Positions 1 through 13,886 of a stretch of DNA of 64,000 bases are shown piece after piece (position 1 is the stretch's first letter; every line of letters begins with the position of its first letter). The DNA is from Megalopta genalis (lineage: Eukaryota > Arthropoda > Insecta > Hymenoptera > Halictidae): positions 3,447,887-3,511,886 of the forward strand of contig NW_027476093.1 of assembly GCF_051020955.1 (NCBI RefSeq), given 5' to 3'. The translations under genes were made by a program, and so were the position numbers. The notes beneath the pieces were generated by a model. The model was given only the letters and a program-made list of their open reading frames with translations, had not been told where the DNA came from and did not search any database.

Positions 1-151
1 ACAACCAACAACGAACAACAAACAACGAACAACGAACAACAAACAACGAACAACGAACAACGAACAACAAACAACTAACAACGAACAACGAACAACGAAC
101 AACCAACAACAAACAACAAACAACAAACAACGAAGAACAAACAACGAAGAA
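1..151. repeat. Supra-repeat 'tail' segment (3' part of a truncated unit)
   Basis: A mixture of CGAACAA and CAAACAA with CCAACAA near 5 and again near 100, and a CTAACAA monomer at 75. It is followed by two E-type monomers at 131 and 145. The same order and spacing recur at 5,108-5,216, 8,125-8,218, 13,783-13,886 and 18,389-18,490, so the window starts inside the end of an earlier supra-repeat. Confidence 0.85.
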
Positions 152-991
152 CAAACAACAAACAACAAACAACAAACAACAAACAACAAACAACAAACAA
201 CAAACAACAAACAACAAACAACAAACAACAAACAACAAACAACAAACAACAAACAACAAACAACAAACAACAAACAACAAACAACAAACAACAAACAACA
301 AACAACAAACAACAAACAACAAACAACAAACAACAAACAACAAACAACAAACAACAAACAACAAACAACAAACAACAAACAACAAACAACAAACAACAAA
401 CAACAAACAACAAACAACAAACAACAAACAACAAACAACAAACAACAAACAACAAACAACAAACAACAAACAACAAACAACAAACAACAAACAACAAACA
501 ACAAACAACAAACAACAAACAACAAACAACAAACAACAAACAACAAACAACAAACAACAAACAACAAACAACAAACAACAAACAACAAACAACAAACAAC
601 AAACAACAAACAACAAACAACAAACAACAAACAACAAACAACAAACAACAAACAACAAACAACAAACAACAAACAACAAACAACAAACAACAAACAACAA
701 ACAACAAACAACAAACAACAAACAACAAACAACAAACAACAAACAACAAACAACAAACAACAAACAACAAACAACAAACAACAAACAACAAACAACAAAC
801 AACAAACAACAAACAACAAACAACAAACAACAAACAACAAACAACAAACAACAAACAACAAACAACAAACAACAAACAACAAACAACAAACAACAAACAA
901 CAAACAACAAACAACAAACAACAAACAACAAACAACAAACAACAAACAACAAACAACAAACAACAAACAACAAACAACAAACAACAAACAA
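152..991. repeat. Homogeneous CAAACAA block, about 120 monomers
   Basis: Uninterrupted A monomers, 840 bp, with no variant noticed. This is the first A block of supra-repeat 1, with a sharp change to E monomers at 992. Confidence 0.9.
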
Positions 992-2454
992 CGAAGAACA
1001 AACAACGAAGAACAAACAACAAACAACGAAGAACAAACAACAAACAACGAAGAACAAACAACAAACAACGAAGAACAAACAACAAACAACGAAGAACAAA
1101 CAACAAACAACGAAGAACAAACAACAAACAACGAAGAACAAACAACAAACAACGAAGAACAAACAACAAACAACAAACAACGAAGAACAAACAACAAACA
1201 ACAAACAACGAAGAACAAACAACAAACAACGAAGAACATACAACAAACAACAAACAACAAACAACAAACAACGAAGAACAAACAACGAAGAACAAACAAC
1301 AAACAACGAAGAACAAACAACAAACAACGAAGAACAAACAACAAACAACGAAGAACAAACAACAAACAACGAAGAACAAACAACAAACAACGAAGAACAA
1401 ACAACAAACAACGAAGAACAAACAACAAACAACGAAGAACAAACAACAAACAACGAAGAACAAACAACAAACAACGAAGAACAAACAAGAAACAACGAAG
1501 AACAAACAACAAACAACGAAGAACAAACAACAAACAACGAAGAACAAACAACAAACAACGAAGAACAAACAACAAACAACGAAGAACAAACAACAAACAA
1601 CGAAGAACAAACAACAAACAACGAAGAACAAACAACAAACAACAAACAACGAAGAACAAACAAAAAACAACAAACAACGAAGAACAAACAACAAACAACG
1701 AAGAACAAACAACAAACAACGAAGAACAAACAACAAACAACAAACAACGAAGAACAAACAACAAACAACAAACAACGAAGAACAAACAACAAACAACAAA
1801 CAACGAAGAACAAACAACAAACAACAAACAACGAAGAACAAACAACAAACAACAAACAACAAACAACAAAGAACGAAGAACGAACAACAAACAACGAAGA
1901 ACAAACAACAAACAACAAACAACAAAGAACAAACAACAAACAACAAACAACAAACAACGAAGAACAAACAACAAACAACAAACAACGAAGAACAAACAAC
2001 AAACAACAAACAACGAAGAACAAACAACAAACAACAAACAACGAAGAACAAACAACAAACAACAAACAACGAAGAACAAACAACAAACAACAAACAACGA
2101 AGAACAAACAACAAACAACGAAGAACAAACAACAAACAACGAAGAACAAACAACAAAAAACGAAGAACAAACAACAAAAAACGAAGAACAAACACCAAAC
2201 AACGAAGAACAAACAACAAACAACGATGAACAAACAACAAACAACGAAGAACAAACAACAAACAACGAAGAACAAACAACAAACAACGAAGAACAAACAA
2301 CAAACAACGAAGAACAAACAACAAACAACGAAGAACAAACAACAAACAACGAAGAACAAACAACAAACAACGAAGAACAAACAACAAACAACGAAGAACA
2401 AACAACAAACAACGAAGAACAAACAACAAACAACGAAGAACAAACAACGAAGAA
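992..2454. repeat. E-rich higher-order block, copy 1
   Basis: CGAAGAA alternates with two or three CAAACAA, giving 21-bp E-A-A words at first and 28-bp E-A-A-A words from about 1,740. Rare markers are a CATACAA-like variant near 1,238, a CAAGAAA variant near 1,487, a CAAAAAA-type monomer near 1,663, CACCAAA at 2,193 and CGATGAA at 2,224. The same markers recur in the same order in the block at 2,700-4,141. Confidence 0.88.
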
Positions 2455-2699
2455 CAAACAACAAACAACAAACAACAAACAACAAACAACAAACAACAAA
2501 CAACAAACAACAAACAACAAACAACAAACAACAAACAACAAACAACAAACAACAAACAACAAACAACAAACAACAAACAACAAACAACAAACAACAAACA
2601 ACAAACAACAAACAACAAACAACAAACAACAAACAACAAACAACAAACAACAAACAACAAACAACAAACAACAAACAACAAACAACAAACAACAAACAA
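2455..2699. repeat. Short CAAACAA spacer block, 35 monomers
   Basis: Pure A monomers separating two near-copies of the E-rich block. It shows that an A-plus-E segment was duplicated inside supra-repeat 1. Confidence 0.88.
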
Positions 2700-4141
2700 C
2701 GAAGAACAAACAACGAAGAACAAACAACAAACAACGAAGAACAAACAACAAACAACGAAGAACAAACAACAAACAACGAAGAACAAACAACAAACAACGA
2801 AGAACAAACAACAAACAACGAAGAACAAACAACAAACAACGAAGAACAAACAACAAACAACGAAGAACAAACAACAAACAACAAACAACGAAGAACAAAC
2901 AACAAACAACAAACAACGAAGAACAAACAACAAACAACGAAGAACATACAACAAACAACAAACAACAAACAACAAACAACGAAGAACAAACAACGAAGAA
3001 CAAACAACAAACAACGAAGAACAAACAACAAACAACGAAGAACAAACAACAAACAACGAAGAACAAACAACAAACAACGAAGAACAAACAACAAACAACG
3101 AAGAACAAACAACAAACAACGAAGAACAAACAACAAACAACGAAGAACAAACAACAAACAACGAAGAACAAACAACAAACAACGAAGAACAAACAAGAAA
3201 CAACGAAGAACAAACAACAAACAACGAAGAACAAACAACAAACAACGAAGAACAAACAACAAACAACGAAGAACAAACAACAAACAACGAAGAACAAACA
3301 ACAAACAACGAAGAACAAACAACAAACAACGAAGAACAAACAACAAACAACAAACAACGAAGAACAAACAAAAAACAACAAACAACGAAGAACAAACAAC
3401 AAACAACGAAGAACAAACAACAAACAACGAAGAACAAACAACAAACAACAAACAACGAAGAACAAACAACAAACAACAAACAACGAAGAACAAACAACAA
3501 ACAACAAACAACGAAGAACAAACAACAAACAACAAACAACGAAGAACAAACAACAAACAACAAACAACAAACAACAAAAAACGAAGAACAAACAACAAAC
3601 AACGAAGAACAAACAACAAACAACAAACAACAAAGAACAAACAACAAACAACAAACAACAAACAACGAAGAACAAACAACAAACAACAAACAACGAAGAA
3701 CAAACAACAAACAACAAACAACGAAGAACAAACAACAAACAACAAACAACGAAGAACAAACAACAAACAACAAACAACGAAGAACAAACAACAAACAACA
3801 AACAACGAAGAACAAACAACAAACAACGAAGAACAAACAACAAACAACGAAGAACAAACAACAAAAAACGAAGAACAAACAACAAAAAACGAAGAACAAA
3901 CACCAAACAACGAAGAACAAACAACAAACAACGATGAACAAACAACAAACAACGAAGAACAAACAACAAACAACGAAGAACAAACAACAAACAACGAAGA
4001 ACAAACAACAAACAACGAAGAACAAACAACAAACAACGAAGAACAAACAACAAACAACGAAGAACAAACAACAAACAACGAAGAACAAACAACAAACAAC
4101 GAAGAACAAACAACAAACAACGAAGAACAAACAACAAACAA
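2700..4141. repeat. E-rich higher-order block, copy 2
   Basis: A near-copy of 992-2,454 with the same progression from 21-bp to 28-bp words and back. CACCAAA lies at 3,901 and the CGATGAA ATG at 3,934. The 33-bp distance between them is identical to the copy at 2,193/2,226. Differences are monomer number and a few single substitutions. Confidence 0.88.
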
Positions 4142-4442
4142 CGAAGAACAAACAACGAAGAACAAACAACGAAGAACAAACAACGAAGAACAAACAACGA
4201 AGAACAAACAACGAAGAACAAACAACGAAGAACAAACAACGAAGAACAAACAACGAAGAACAAACAACGAAGAACAAACAACGAAGAACAAACAACGAAG
4301 AACAAACAACGAAGAACAAACAACGAAGAACAAACAACGAAGAACAAACAACGAAGAACAAACAACGAAGAACAAACAACGAAGAACAAACAACGAAGAA
4401 CAAACAACGAAGAACAAACAACGAAGAACAAACAACGAAGAA
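4142..4442. repeat. 14-bp E-A dimer block, about 21 copies
   Basis: CGAAGAA and CAAACAA alternate strictly. This block always precedes the G block in the left domain. Confidence 0.9.
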
Positions 4443-4673
4443 CGAAGAACAAACAACAAACAACGAAGAACGAAGAACGAAGAACGAACAACGAACAACG
4501 AACAACGAACAACGAACAACGAACAACGAACAACGAACAACGAACAACGAACAACGAACAACGAACAACGAACCACGAACAACGAACAACGAACAACGAA
4601 CAACGAACAACGAACAACGAACAACGAACAACGAACAACGAACAACGAACAACGAACAACGAACAACGAACCA
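4443..4673. repeat. CGAACAA block with CGAAGAA leader
   Basis: A few consecutive E monomers (no A between them) lead into pure CGAACAA from about 4,494. A CCACGAA-type variant sits near 4,573. The block ends in the junction CCACAAGC near 4,671, which recurs at the end of every left-domain G block. Confidence 0.88.
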
Positions 4674-5024
4674 CAAGCAACAAGCAACAAGCAACGAACA
4701 ACGAACAACGAACAACGAACAACGAACAACAAGCAACAAGCAACAAGCAACAAGCAACAAGCAACAAGCAACAAGCAACAAGCAACAAGCAACAAACAAC
4801 AAGCAACAAGCAACAAGCAACAAGCAACAAGCAACAAGCAACAAGCAACAAGCAACAAGCAACAAGCAACAAGCAACAAGCAACAAGCAACAAGCAACAA
4901 GCAACAAGCAACAAGCAACAAGCAACAAGCAACAAGCAACAAGCAACAAGCAACAAGCAACAAGCAACAAGCAACTAGCAACAAGCAACAAGCAACAAGC
5001 AACAAGCAACAAGCAACAAGCAAC
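4674..5024. repeat. CAAGCAA block
   Basis: About 350 bp of S monomers interrupted by a short run of CGAACAA after the first few units and by one CAAACAA near 4,794. A CTAGCAA monomer lies near 4,975. Long S runs of this kind occur only in the left domain. Confidence 0.88.
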
Positions 5025-5267
5025 AAACAACAAACAACGAACAACGAACAACGAACAACGAACAACGAACAACGAACAACGAACAACGAACAACGAACAA
5101 CGAACAACCAACAACGAACAACAAACAACGAACAACGAACAACAAACAACGAACAACGAACAACGAACAACAAACAACTAACAACGAACAACGAACAACG
5201 AACAACCAACAACAAACAACAAACAACAAACAACGAAGAACAAACAACGAAGAACAAACAACGAAGA
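5025..5267. repeat. Supra-repeat tail and restart
   Basis: A, G, P and CTAACAA monomers. CCAACAA at 5,108 and CTAACAA at 5,178 are 70 bp apart, as in the other tails. Three E-A dimers at 5,233-5,267 lead into the next A block. Confidence 0.87.
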
Positions 5268-6738
5268 ACAAACAACAAACAACAAACAACAAACAACAAA
5301 CAACAAACAACAAACAACAAACAACAAACAACAAACAACAAACAACAAACAACAAACAACAAACAACAAACAACAAACAACAAACAACAAACAACAAACA
5401 ACAAACAACAAACAACAAACAACAAACAACAAACAACAAACAACAAACAACAAACAACAAACAACAAACAACAAACAACAAACAACAAACAACAAACAAC
5501 AAACAACAAACAACAAACAACAAACAACAAACAACAAACAACAAACAACAAACAACAAACAACAAACAACAAACAACAAACAACAAACAACAAACAACAA
5601 ACAACAAACAACAAACAACAAACAACAAACAACAAACAACAAACAACAAACAACAAACAACAAACAACAAACAACAAACAACAAACAACAAACAACAAAC
5701 AACAAACAACAAACAACAAACAACAAACAACAAACAACAAACAACAAACAACAAACAACAAACAACAAACAACAAACAACAAACAACAAACAACAAACAA
5801 CAAACAACAAACAACAAACAACAAACAACAAACAACAAACAACAAACAACAAACAACAAACAACAAACAACAAACAACAAACAACAAACAACAAACAACA
5901 AACAACAAACAACAAACAACAAACAACAAACAACAAACAACAAACAACAAACAACAAACAACAAACAACAAACAACAAACAACAAACAACAAACAACAAA
6001 CAACAAACAACAAACAACAAACAACAAACAACAAACAACAAACAACAAACAACAAACAACAAACAACAAACAACAAACAACAAACAACAAACAACAAACA
6101 ACAAACAACAAACAACAAACAACAAACAACAAACAACAAACAACAAACAACAAACAACAAACAACAAACAACAAACAACAAACAACAAACAACAAACAAC
6201 AAACAACAAACAACAAACAACAAACAACAAACAACAAACAACAAACAACAAACAACAAACAACAAACAACAAACAACAAACAACAAACAACAAACAACAA
6301 ACAACAAACAACAAACAACAAACAACAAACAACAAACAACAAACAACAAACAACAAACAACAAACAACAAACAACAAACAACAAACAACAAACAACAAAC
6401 AACAAACAACAAACAACAAACAACAAACAACAAACAACAAACAACAAACAACAAACAACAAACAACAAACAACAAACAACAAACAACAAACAACAAACAA
6501 CAAACAAGAAACAACAAACAACAAACAACAAACAACAAACAACAAACAACAAACAACAAACAACAAACAACAAACAACAAACAACAAACAACAAACAACA
6601 AACAACAAACAACAAACAACAAACAACAAACAACAAACAACAAACAACAAACAACAAACAACAAACAACAAACAACAAACAACAAACAACAAACAACAAA
6701 CAACAAACAACAAACAACAAACAACAAACAACAAACAA
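5268..6738. repeat. Homogeneous CAAACAA block, about 210 monomers
   Basis: Nearly pure A monomers, with one CAAGAAA-type substitution near 6,506 as the only variant noticed. It is the A block of supra-repeat 2. Confidence 0.9.
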
Positions 6739-7172
6739 CGAAGAACAAACAACAAACAACAAACAACGAAGAACAAACAACAAACAACAAACAACGAAGA
6801 ACAAACAACAAACAACAAACAACGAAGAACAAACAACAAACAACAAACAACGAAGAACAAACAACAAACAACAAACAACGAAGAACAAACAACAAACAAC
6901 GAAGAACAAACAACAAACAACGAAGAACAAACAACAAAAAACGAAGAACAAACAACAAAAAACGAAGAACAAACACCAAACAACGAAGAACAAACAACAA
7001 ACAACGATGAACAAACAACAAACAACGAAGAACAAACAACAAACAACGAAGAACAAACAACAAACAACGAAGAACAAACAACAAACAACGAAGAACAAAC
7101 AACAAACAACGAAGAACAAACAACAAACAACGAAGAACAAACAACAAACAACGAAGAACAAACAACAAACAA
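6739..7172. repeat. E-rich block (short version)
   Basis: 28-bp then 21-bp E words. CACCAAA at 6,974 and ATG at 7,007 keep the 33-bp spacing of the copies in supra-repeat 1. This block is about a third as long as its relatives, so supra-repeat 2 is a contracted unit. Confidence 0.86.
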
Positions 7173-7453
7173 CGAAGAACAAACAACGAAGAACAAACAA
7201 CGAAGAACAAACAACGAAGAACAAACAACGAAGAACAAACAACGAAGAACAAACAACGAAGAACAAACAACGAAGAACAAACAACGAAGAACAAACAACG
7301 AAGAACAAACAACGAAGAACAAACAACGAAGAACAAACAACGAAGAACAAACAACGAAGAACAAACAACGAAGAACAAACAACGAAGAACAAACAACGAA
7401 GAACAAACAACGAAGAACAAACAACGAAGAACAAACAACGAAGAACAAACAAC
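7173..7453. repeat. 14-bp E-A dimer block
   Basis: Strict CGAAGAA/CAAACAA alternation, about 20 copies, in the same position within the supra-repeat as 4,142-4,442. Confidence 0.9.
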
Positions 7454-7712
7454 GAAGAACGAAGAACAAACAACGAAGAACAAACAACAAACAACGAAGA
7501 ACGAAGAACGAAGAACGAACAACGAACAACGAACAACGAACAACGAACAACGAACAACGAACAACGAACAACGAACAACGAACAACGAACAACGAACAAC
7601 GAACAACGAACCACGAACAACGAACAACGAACAACGAACAACGAACAACGAACAACGAACAACGAACAACGAACAACGAACAACGAACAACGAACAACGA
7701 ACAACGAACCAC
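7454..7712. repeat. CGAACAA block
   Basis: E leader, then pure G monomers from about 7,517 with a CCACGAA variant near 7,611, ending in the CCACAAGC junction. Confidence 0.88.
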
Positions 7713-8038
7713 AAGCAACAAGCAACAAGCAACGAACAACGAACAACGAACAACGAACAACAAGCAACAAGCAACAAGCAACAAGCAACAAGCAACAAGC
7801 AACAAGCAACAAGCAACAAGCAACAAGCAACAAGCAACAAACAACAAGCAACAAGCAACAAGCAACAAGCAACAAGCAACAAGCAACAAGCAACAAGCAA
7901 CAAGCAACAAGCAACAAGCAACAAGCAACAAGCAACAAGCAACTAGCAACAAGCAACAAGCAACAAGCAACAAGCAACAAGCAACAAGCAACAAGCAACT
8001 AGCAACAAGCAACAAGCAACAAGCAACAAGCAACAAGC
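7713..8038. repeat. CAAGCAA block
   Basis: S monomers with a short internal G run near the start and one A monomer. Two CTAGCAA variants lie at about 7,942 and 7,998, 56 bp (eight monomers) apart. The same 56-bp pair occurs at 18,213/18,269. Confidence 0.88.
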
Positions 8039-8269
8039 AACGAACAACGAACAACAAACAACGAACAACGAACAACGAACAACGAACAACGAACAACGAA
8101 CAACGAACAACGAACAACGAACAACCAACAACGAACAACAAACAACGAACAACGAACAACAAACAACGAACAACGAACAACGAACAACAAACAACTAACA
8201 ACGAACAACGAACAACGAACAACGAAGAACAAACAACAAACAACAAACAACGAAGAACAAACAACAAAC
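8039..8269. repeat. Supra-repeat tail
   Basis: G/A/P mixture with CCAACAA at 8,125 and CTAACAA at 8,195 (70 bp), then a few E monomers. It ends supra-repeat 2. Confidence 0.87.
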
Positions 8270-9050
8270 AACAAACAACAAACAACAAACAACAAACAAC
8301 AAACAACAAACAACAAACAACAAACAACAAACAACAAACAACAAACAACAAACAACAACAACAAACAACAAACAACAAACAACAAACAACAAACAACAAA
8401 CAACAACAACAAACAACAAACAACAACACAAACAACAAACAACAAACAACAAACAACAAACAACAAACAACAAACAACAAACAACAAACAACAAACAACA
8501 AACAACAAACAACAAACAACAAACAACAAACAACAACAACAACAACAAACAACAAACAACAAACAACAAACAACAAACAACAAACAACAAACAACAAACA
8601 ACAAACAACAAACAACAAACAACAAACAACACAACAACAAACAACAAACAACAAACAACAAACAACAAACAACAAACAACAAACAACAAACAACAAACAA
8701 CAAACAACAAACAACAAACAACAAACAACAACAACAAACAACAAACAACAAACAACAAACAACAAACAACAACAACAAACAACAAACAACAAACAACAAA
8801 CAACAAACAACAAACAACAAACAACAAACAACAACAACAACAAACAACAAACAACAAACAACAAAACAACAAACAACAAACAACAAACAACAAACAACAA
8901 CAACAAACAACAAACAACAAACAACAAACAACAACAACAAACAACAAACAACAAACAACAAACAACAAACAACAAACAACAAACAACAAACAACAAACAA
9001 CAAACAACAAACAACAAACAACAAACAACAAACAACAAACAACAAATCAA
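8270..9050. repeat. Indel-rich CAAACAA block
   Basis: A monomers with many phase slips. Repeated CAACAA junctions, CACAAACAA and CAAAACAA forms, and runs of CAACAACAA occur at roughly 14 places. An isolated T lies at 9,047. This is the only long A block where the 7-bp register is disturbed repeatedly. Confidence 0.85.
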
Positions 9051-11325
9051 CAAACAACAAACAACAAACAACAAACAACAAACAACAAACAACAAACAAC
9101 AAACAACAAACAACAAACAACAAACAACAAACAACAAACAACAAACAACAAACAACAAACAACAAACAACAAACAACAAACAACAAACAACAAACAACAA
9201 ACAACAAACAACAAACAACAAACAACAAACAACAAACAACAAACAACAAACAACAAACAACAAACAACAAACAACAAACAACAAACAACAAACAACAAAC
9301 AACAAACAACAAACAACAAACAACAAACAACAAACAACAAACAACAAACAACAAACAACAAACAACAAACAACAAACAACAAACAACAAACAACAAACAA
9401 CAAACAACAAACAACAAACAACAAACAACAAACAACAAACAACAAACAACAAACAACAAACAACAAACAACAAACAACAAACAACAAACAACAAACAACA
9501 AACAACAAACAACAAACAACAAACAACAAACAACAAACAACAAACAACAAACAACAAACAACAAACAACAAACAACAAACAACAAACAACAAACAACAAA
9601 CAACAAACAACAAACAACAAACAACAAACAACAAACAACAAACAACAAACAACAAACAACAAACAACAAACAACAAACAACAAACAACAAACAACAAACA
9701 ACAAACAACAAACAACAAACAACAAACAACAAACAACAAACAACAAACAACAAACAACAAACAACAAACAACAAACAACAAACAACAAACAACAAACAAC
9801 AAACAACAAACAACAAACAACAAACAACAAACAACAAACAACAAACAACAAACAACAAACAACAAACAACAAACAACAAACAACAAACAACAAACAACAA
9901 ACAACAAACAACAAACAACAAACAACAAACAACAAACAACAAACAACAAACAACAAACAACAAACAACAAACAACAAACAACAAACAACAAACAACAAAC
10001 AACAAACAACAAACAACAAACAACAAACAACAAACAACAAACAACAAACAACAAACAACAAACAACAAACAACAAACAACAAACAACAAACAACAAACAA
10101 CAAACAACAAACAACAAACAACAAACAACAAACAACAAACAACAAACAACAAACAACAAACAACAAACAACAAACAACAAACAACAAACAACAAACAACA
10201 AACAACAAACAACAAACAACAAACAACAAACAACAAACAACAAACAACAAACAACAAACAACAAACAACAAACAACAAACAACAAACAACAAACAACAAA
10301 CAACAAACAACAAACAACAAACAACAAACAACAAACAACAAACAACAAACAACAAACAACAAACAACAAACAACAAACAACAAACAACAAACAACAAACA
10401 ACAAACAACAAACAACAAACAACAAACAACAAACAACAAACAACAAACAACAAACAACAAACAACAAACAACAAACAACAAACAACAAACAACAAACAAC
10501 AAACAACAAACAACAAACAACAAACAACAAACAACAAACAACAAACAACAAACAACAAACAACAAACAACAAACAACAAACAACAAACAACAAACAACAA
10601 ACAACAAACAACAAACAACAAACAACAAACAACAAACAACAAACAACAAACAACAAACAACAAACAACAAACAACAAACAACAAACAACAAACAACAAAC
10701 AACAAACAACAAACAACAAACAACAAACAACAAACAACAAACAACAAACAACAAACAACAAACAACAAACAACAAACAACAAACAACAAACAACAAACAA
10801 CAAACAACAAACAACAAACAACAAACAACAAACAACAAACAACAAACAACAAACAACAAACAACAAACAACAAACAACAAACAACAAACAACAAACAACA
10901 AACAACAAACAACAAACAACAAACAACAAACAACAAACAACAAACAACAAACAACAAACAACAAACAACAAACAACAAACAACAAACAACAAACAACAAA
11001 CAACAAACAACAAACAACAAACAACAAACAACAAACAACAAACAACAAACAACAAACAACAAACAACAAACAACAAACAACAAACAACAAACAACAAACA
11101 ACAAACAACAAACAACAAACAACAAACAACAAACAACAAACAACAAACAACAAACAACAAACAACAAACAACAAACAACAAACAACAAACAACAAACAAC
11201 AAACAACAAACAACAAACAACAAACAACAAACAACAAACAACAAACAACAAACAACAAACAACAAACAACAAACAACAAACAACAAACAACAAACAACAA
11301 ACAACAAACAACAAACAACAAACAA
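9051..11325. repeat. Homogeneous CAAACAA block, about 325 monomers
   Basis: About 2.3 kb of A monomers in one register with no variant noticed, directly following the indel-rich block. Confidence 0.9.
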
Positions 11326-12004
11326 CAAGCAACAAGCAACAAGCAACAAACAACAAACAACAAACAACAAACAACAAACAACAAACAACAAACAACAAAC
11401 AACAAACAACAAACAACAAACAACAAGCAACAAACAACAAACAACAAACAACAAACAACAAACAACAAACAACAAACAACAAACAACAAACAACAAACAA
11501 CAAACAACAAACAACAAACAACAAACAACAAACAACAAACAACAAACAACAAACAACAAACAACAAACAACGAAGAACAAACAACGAAGAACAAACAACA
11601 AACAACGAAGAACAAACAACAAACAACAAACAACAAACAACAAACAACAAACAACAAACAACAAACAACAAACAACAAACAACAAACAACAAACAACAAA
11701 CAACAAACAACAAACAACAAACAACAAACAACAAACAACAAACAACAAACAACAAACAACAAACAACAAACAACAAACAACAAACAACAAACAACAAACA
11801 ACAAACAACAAACAACAAACAACAAACAACAAACAACAAACAACAAACAACAAACAACAAACAACAAACAACAAGCAACAAACAACAAACAACAAACAAC
11901 AAACAACAAACAACAAACAACAAACAACAAACAACAAACAACAAACAACAAACAACAAACAACAAACAACAAACAACAAACAACAAACAACAAACAACAA
12001 ACAA
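11326..12004. repeat. CAAACAA block with sparse CAAGCAA and CGAAGAA
   Basis: Three S monomers at 11,326-11,346, single S monomers near 11,424 and 11,872, and an E triplet at about 11,572-11,612, all in an A background. These isolated variants contrast with the block-wise distribution elsewhere. Confidence 0.85.
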
Positions 12005-12942
12005 CGAAGAACAAACAACGAAGAACAAACAACAAACAACGAAGAACAAACAACAAACAACGAAGAACAAACAACAAACAACGAAGAACAAACAACAAAC
12101 AACGAAGAACAAACAACAAACGACGAAGAACAAACAACAAACAACGAAGAACAAACAAGAAACAACGAAGAACAAACAACAAACAACGAAGAACAAACAA
12201 CAAACAACAAACAACGAAGAACAAACAACAAACAACAAACAACGAAGAACAAACAACAAACAACGAAGAACAAACAACAAACAACGAAGAACAAACAACA
12301 AACAACGAAGAACAAACAACAAACAACGAAGAACAAACAACAAACAACAAACAACGAAGAACAAACAAAAAACAACAAACAACGAAGAACAAACAACAAA
12401 CAACGAAGAACAAACAACAAACAACGAAGAACAAACAACAAACAACAAACAACGAAGAACAAACAACAAACAACAAACAACGAAGAACAAACAACAAACA
12501 ACAAACAACGAAGAACAAACAACAAACAACAAACAACGAAGAACAAACAACAAACAACAAACAACGAAGAACAAACAACAAACAACAAACAACAAACAAC
12601 AAAAAACGAAGAACAAACAACAAACAACGAAGAACAAACAACAAACAACAAACAACAAAGAACAAACAACAAACAACAAACAACAAACAACAAACAACGA
12701 AGAACAAACAACAAACAACAAACAACGAAGAACAAACAACAAACAACAAACAACGAAGAACAAACAACAAACAACAAACAACGAAGAACAAACAACAAAC
12801 AACAAACAACGAAGAACAAACAACAAACAACAAACAACGAAGAACAAACAACAAACAACGAAGAACAAACAACAAACAACGAAGAACAAACAACAAAAAA
12901 CGAAGAACAAACAACAAAAAACGAAGAACAAACACCAAACAA
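12005..12942. repeat. E-rich higher-order block
   Basis: 21-bp and 28-bp E words with the family's usual markers: CAAGAAA near 12,156, a CAAAAAA-type monomer near 12,365, and CACCAAA at 12,933. The CGATGAA monomer found 33 bp after CACCAAA in other copies is absent, because the E-A block starts earlier. Confidence 0.86.
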
Positions 12943-13159
12943 CGAAGAACAAACAACGAAGAACAAACAACGAAGAACAAACAACGAAGAACAAACAACG
13001 AAGAACAAACAACGAAGAACAAACAACGAAGAACAAACAACGAAGAACAAACAACAAGCAACAAACAACGAAGAACAAACAACGAAGAACAAACAACGAA
13101 GAACGAAGAACAAACAACGAAGAACAAACAACAAACAACGAAGAACGAAGAACGAAGAA
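12943..13159. repeat. 14-bp E-A dimer block (short)
   Basis: E-A alternation with one embedded S monomer near 13,052. The copy at 21,223-21,376 carries the same embedded S, which links these two supra-repeats. Confidence 0.87.
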
Positions 13160-13411
13160 CGAACAACGAACAACGAACAACGAACAACGAACAACGAACA
13201 ACGAACAACGAACAACGAACAACGAACAACGAACAACGAACAACGAACAACGAACCACGAACAACGAACAACGAACAACGAACAACGAACAACGAACAAC
13301 GAACAACGAACAACGAACAACGAACAACGAACATCGAACAACGAACAACGAACAACGAACAACGAACAACGAACAACGAACAACGAACAACGAACAACGA
13401 ACAACGAACCA
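13160..13411. repeat. CGAACAA block
   Basis: G monomers with a CCACGAA variant near 13,254 and a CATCGAA-type variant near 13,333, ending in the CCACAAGC junction. The CATCGAA variant recurs near 21,600 in supra-repeat 5. Confidence 0.88.
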
Positions 13412-13720
13412 CAAGCAACAAGCAACAAGCAACGAACAACGAACAACGAACAACGAACAACAAGCAACAAGCAACAAGCAACAAGCAACAAGCAACAAGC
13501 AACAAGCAACAAGCAACAAGCAACAAGCAACAAGCAACAAGCAACAAACAACAAGCAACAAGCAACAAGCAACAAGCAACAAGCAACAAGCAACAAGCAA
13601 CAAGCAACAAGCAACAAGCAACAAGCAACAAGCAACAAGCAACAAGCAACAAGCAACAAGCAACAAGCAACTAGCAACAAGCAACAAGCAACAAGCAACA
13701 AGCAACAAGCAACAAGCAAC
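13412..13720. repeat. CAAGCAA block
   Basis: S monomers with an early G interruption, one A near 13,546 and CTAGCAA near 13,672. Confidence 0.88.
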
Positions 13721-13886
13721 AAACAACAAACAACGAACAACGAACAACGAACAACGAACAACGAACAACGAACAACGAACAACCAACAACGAACAACAAA
13801 CAACGAACAACGAACAACAAACAACGAACAACGAACAACGAACAACAAACAACTAACAACGAACAACGAACAACGAACAACCAACA
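13721..13886. repeat. Supra-repeat tail
   Basis: CCAACAA at 13,783 and CTAACAA at 13,853 are again 70 bp apart. It ends supra-repeat 3. Confidence 0.87.

Noticed and set aside
4142..4442. Heat shock element array (GAA direct repeats)
   Set aside because: Heat shock elements need alternating inverted GAA and TTC modules. TTC is absent from the + strand here, so all GAA are in one orientation.
8270..9050. Coding or regulatory island within the irregular A block
   Set aside because: The irregularity is only 1- to 4-bp register slips of the same monomer, and no new sequence is introduced.
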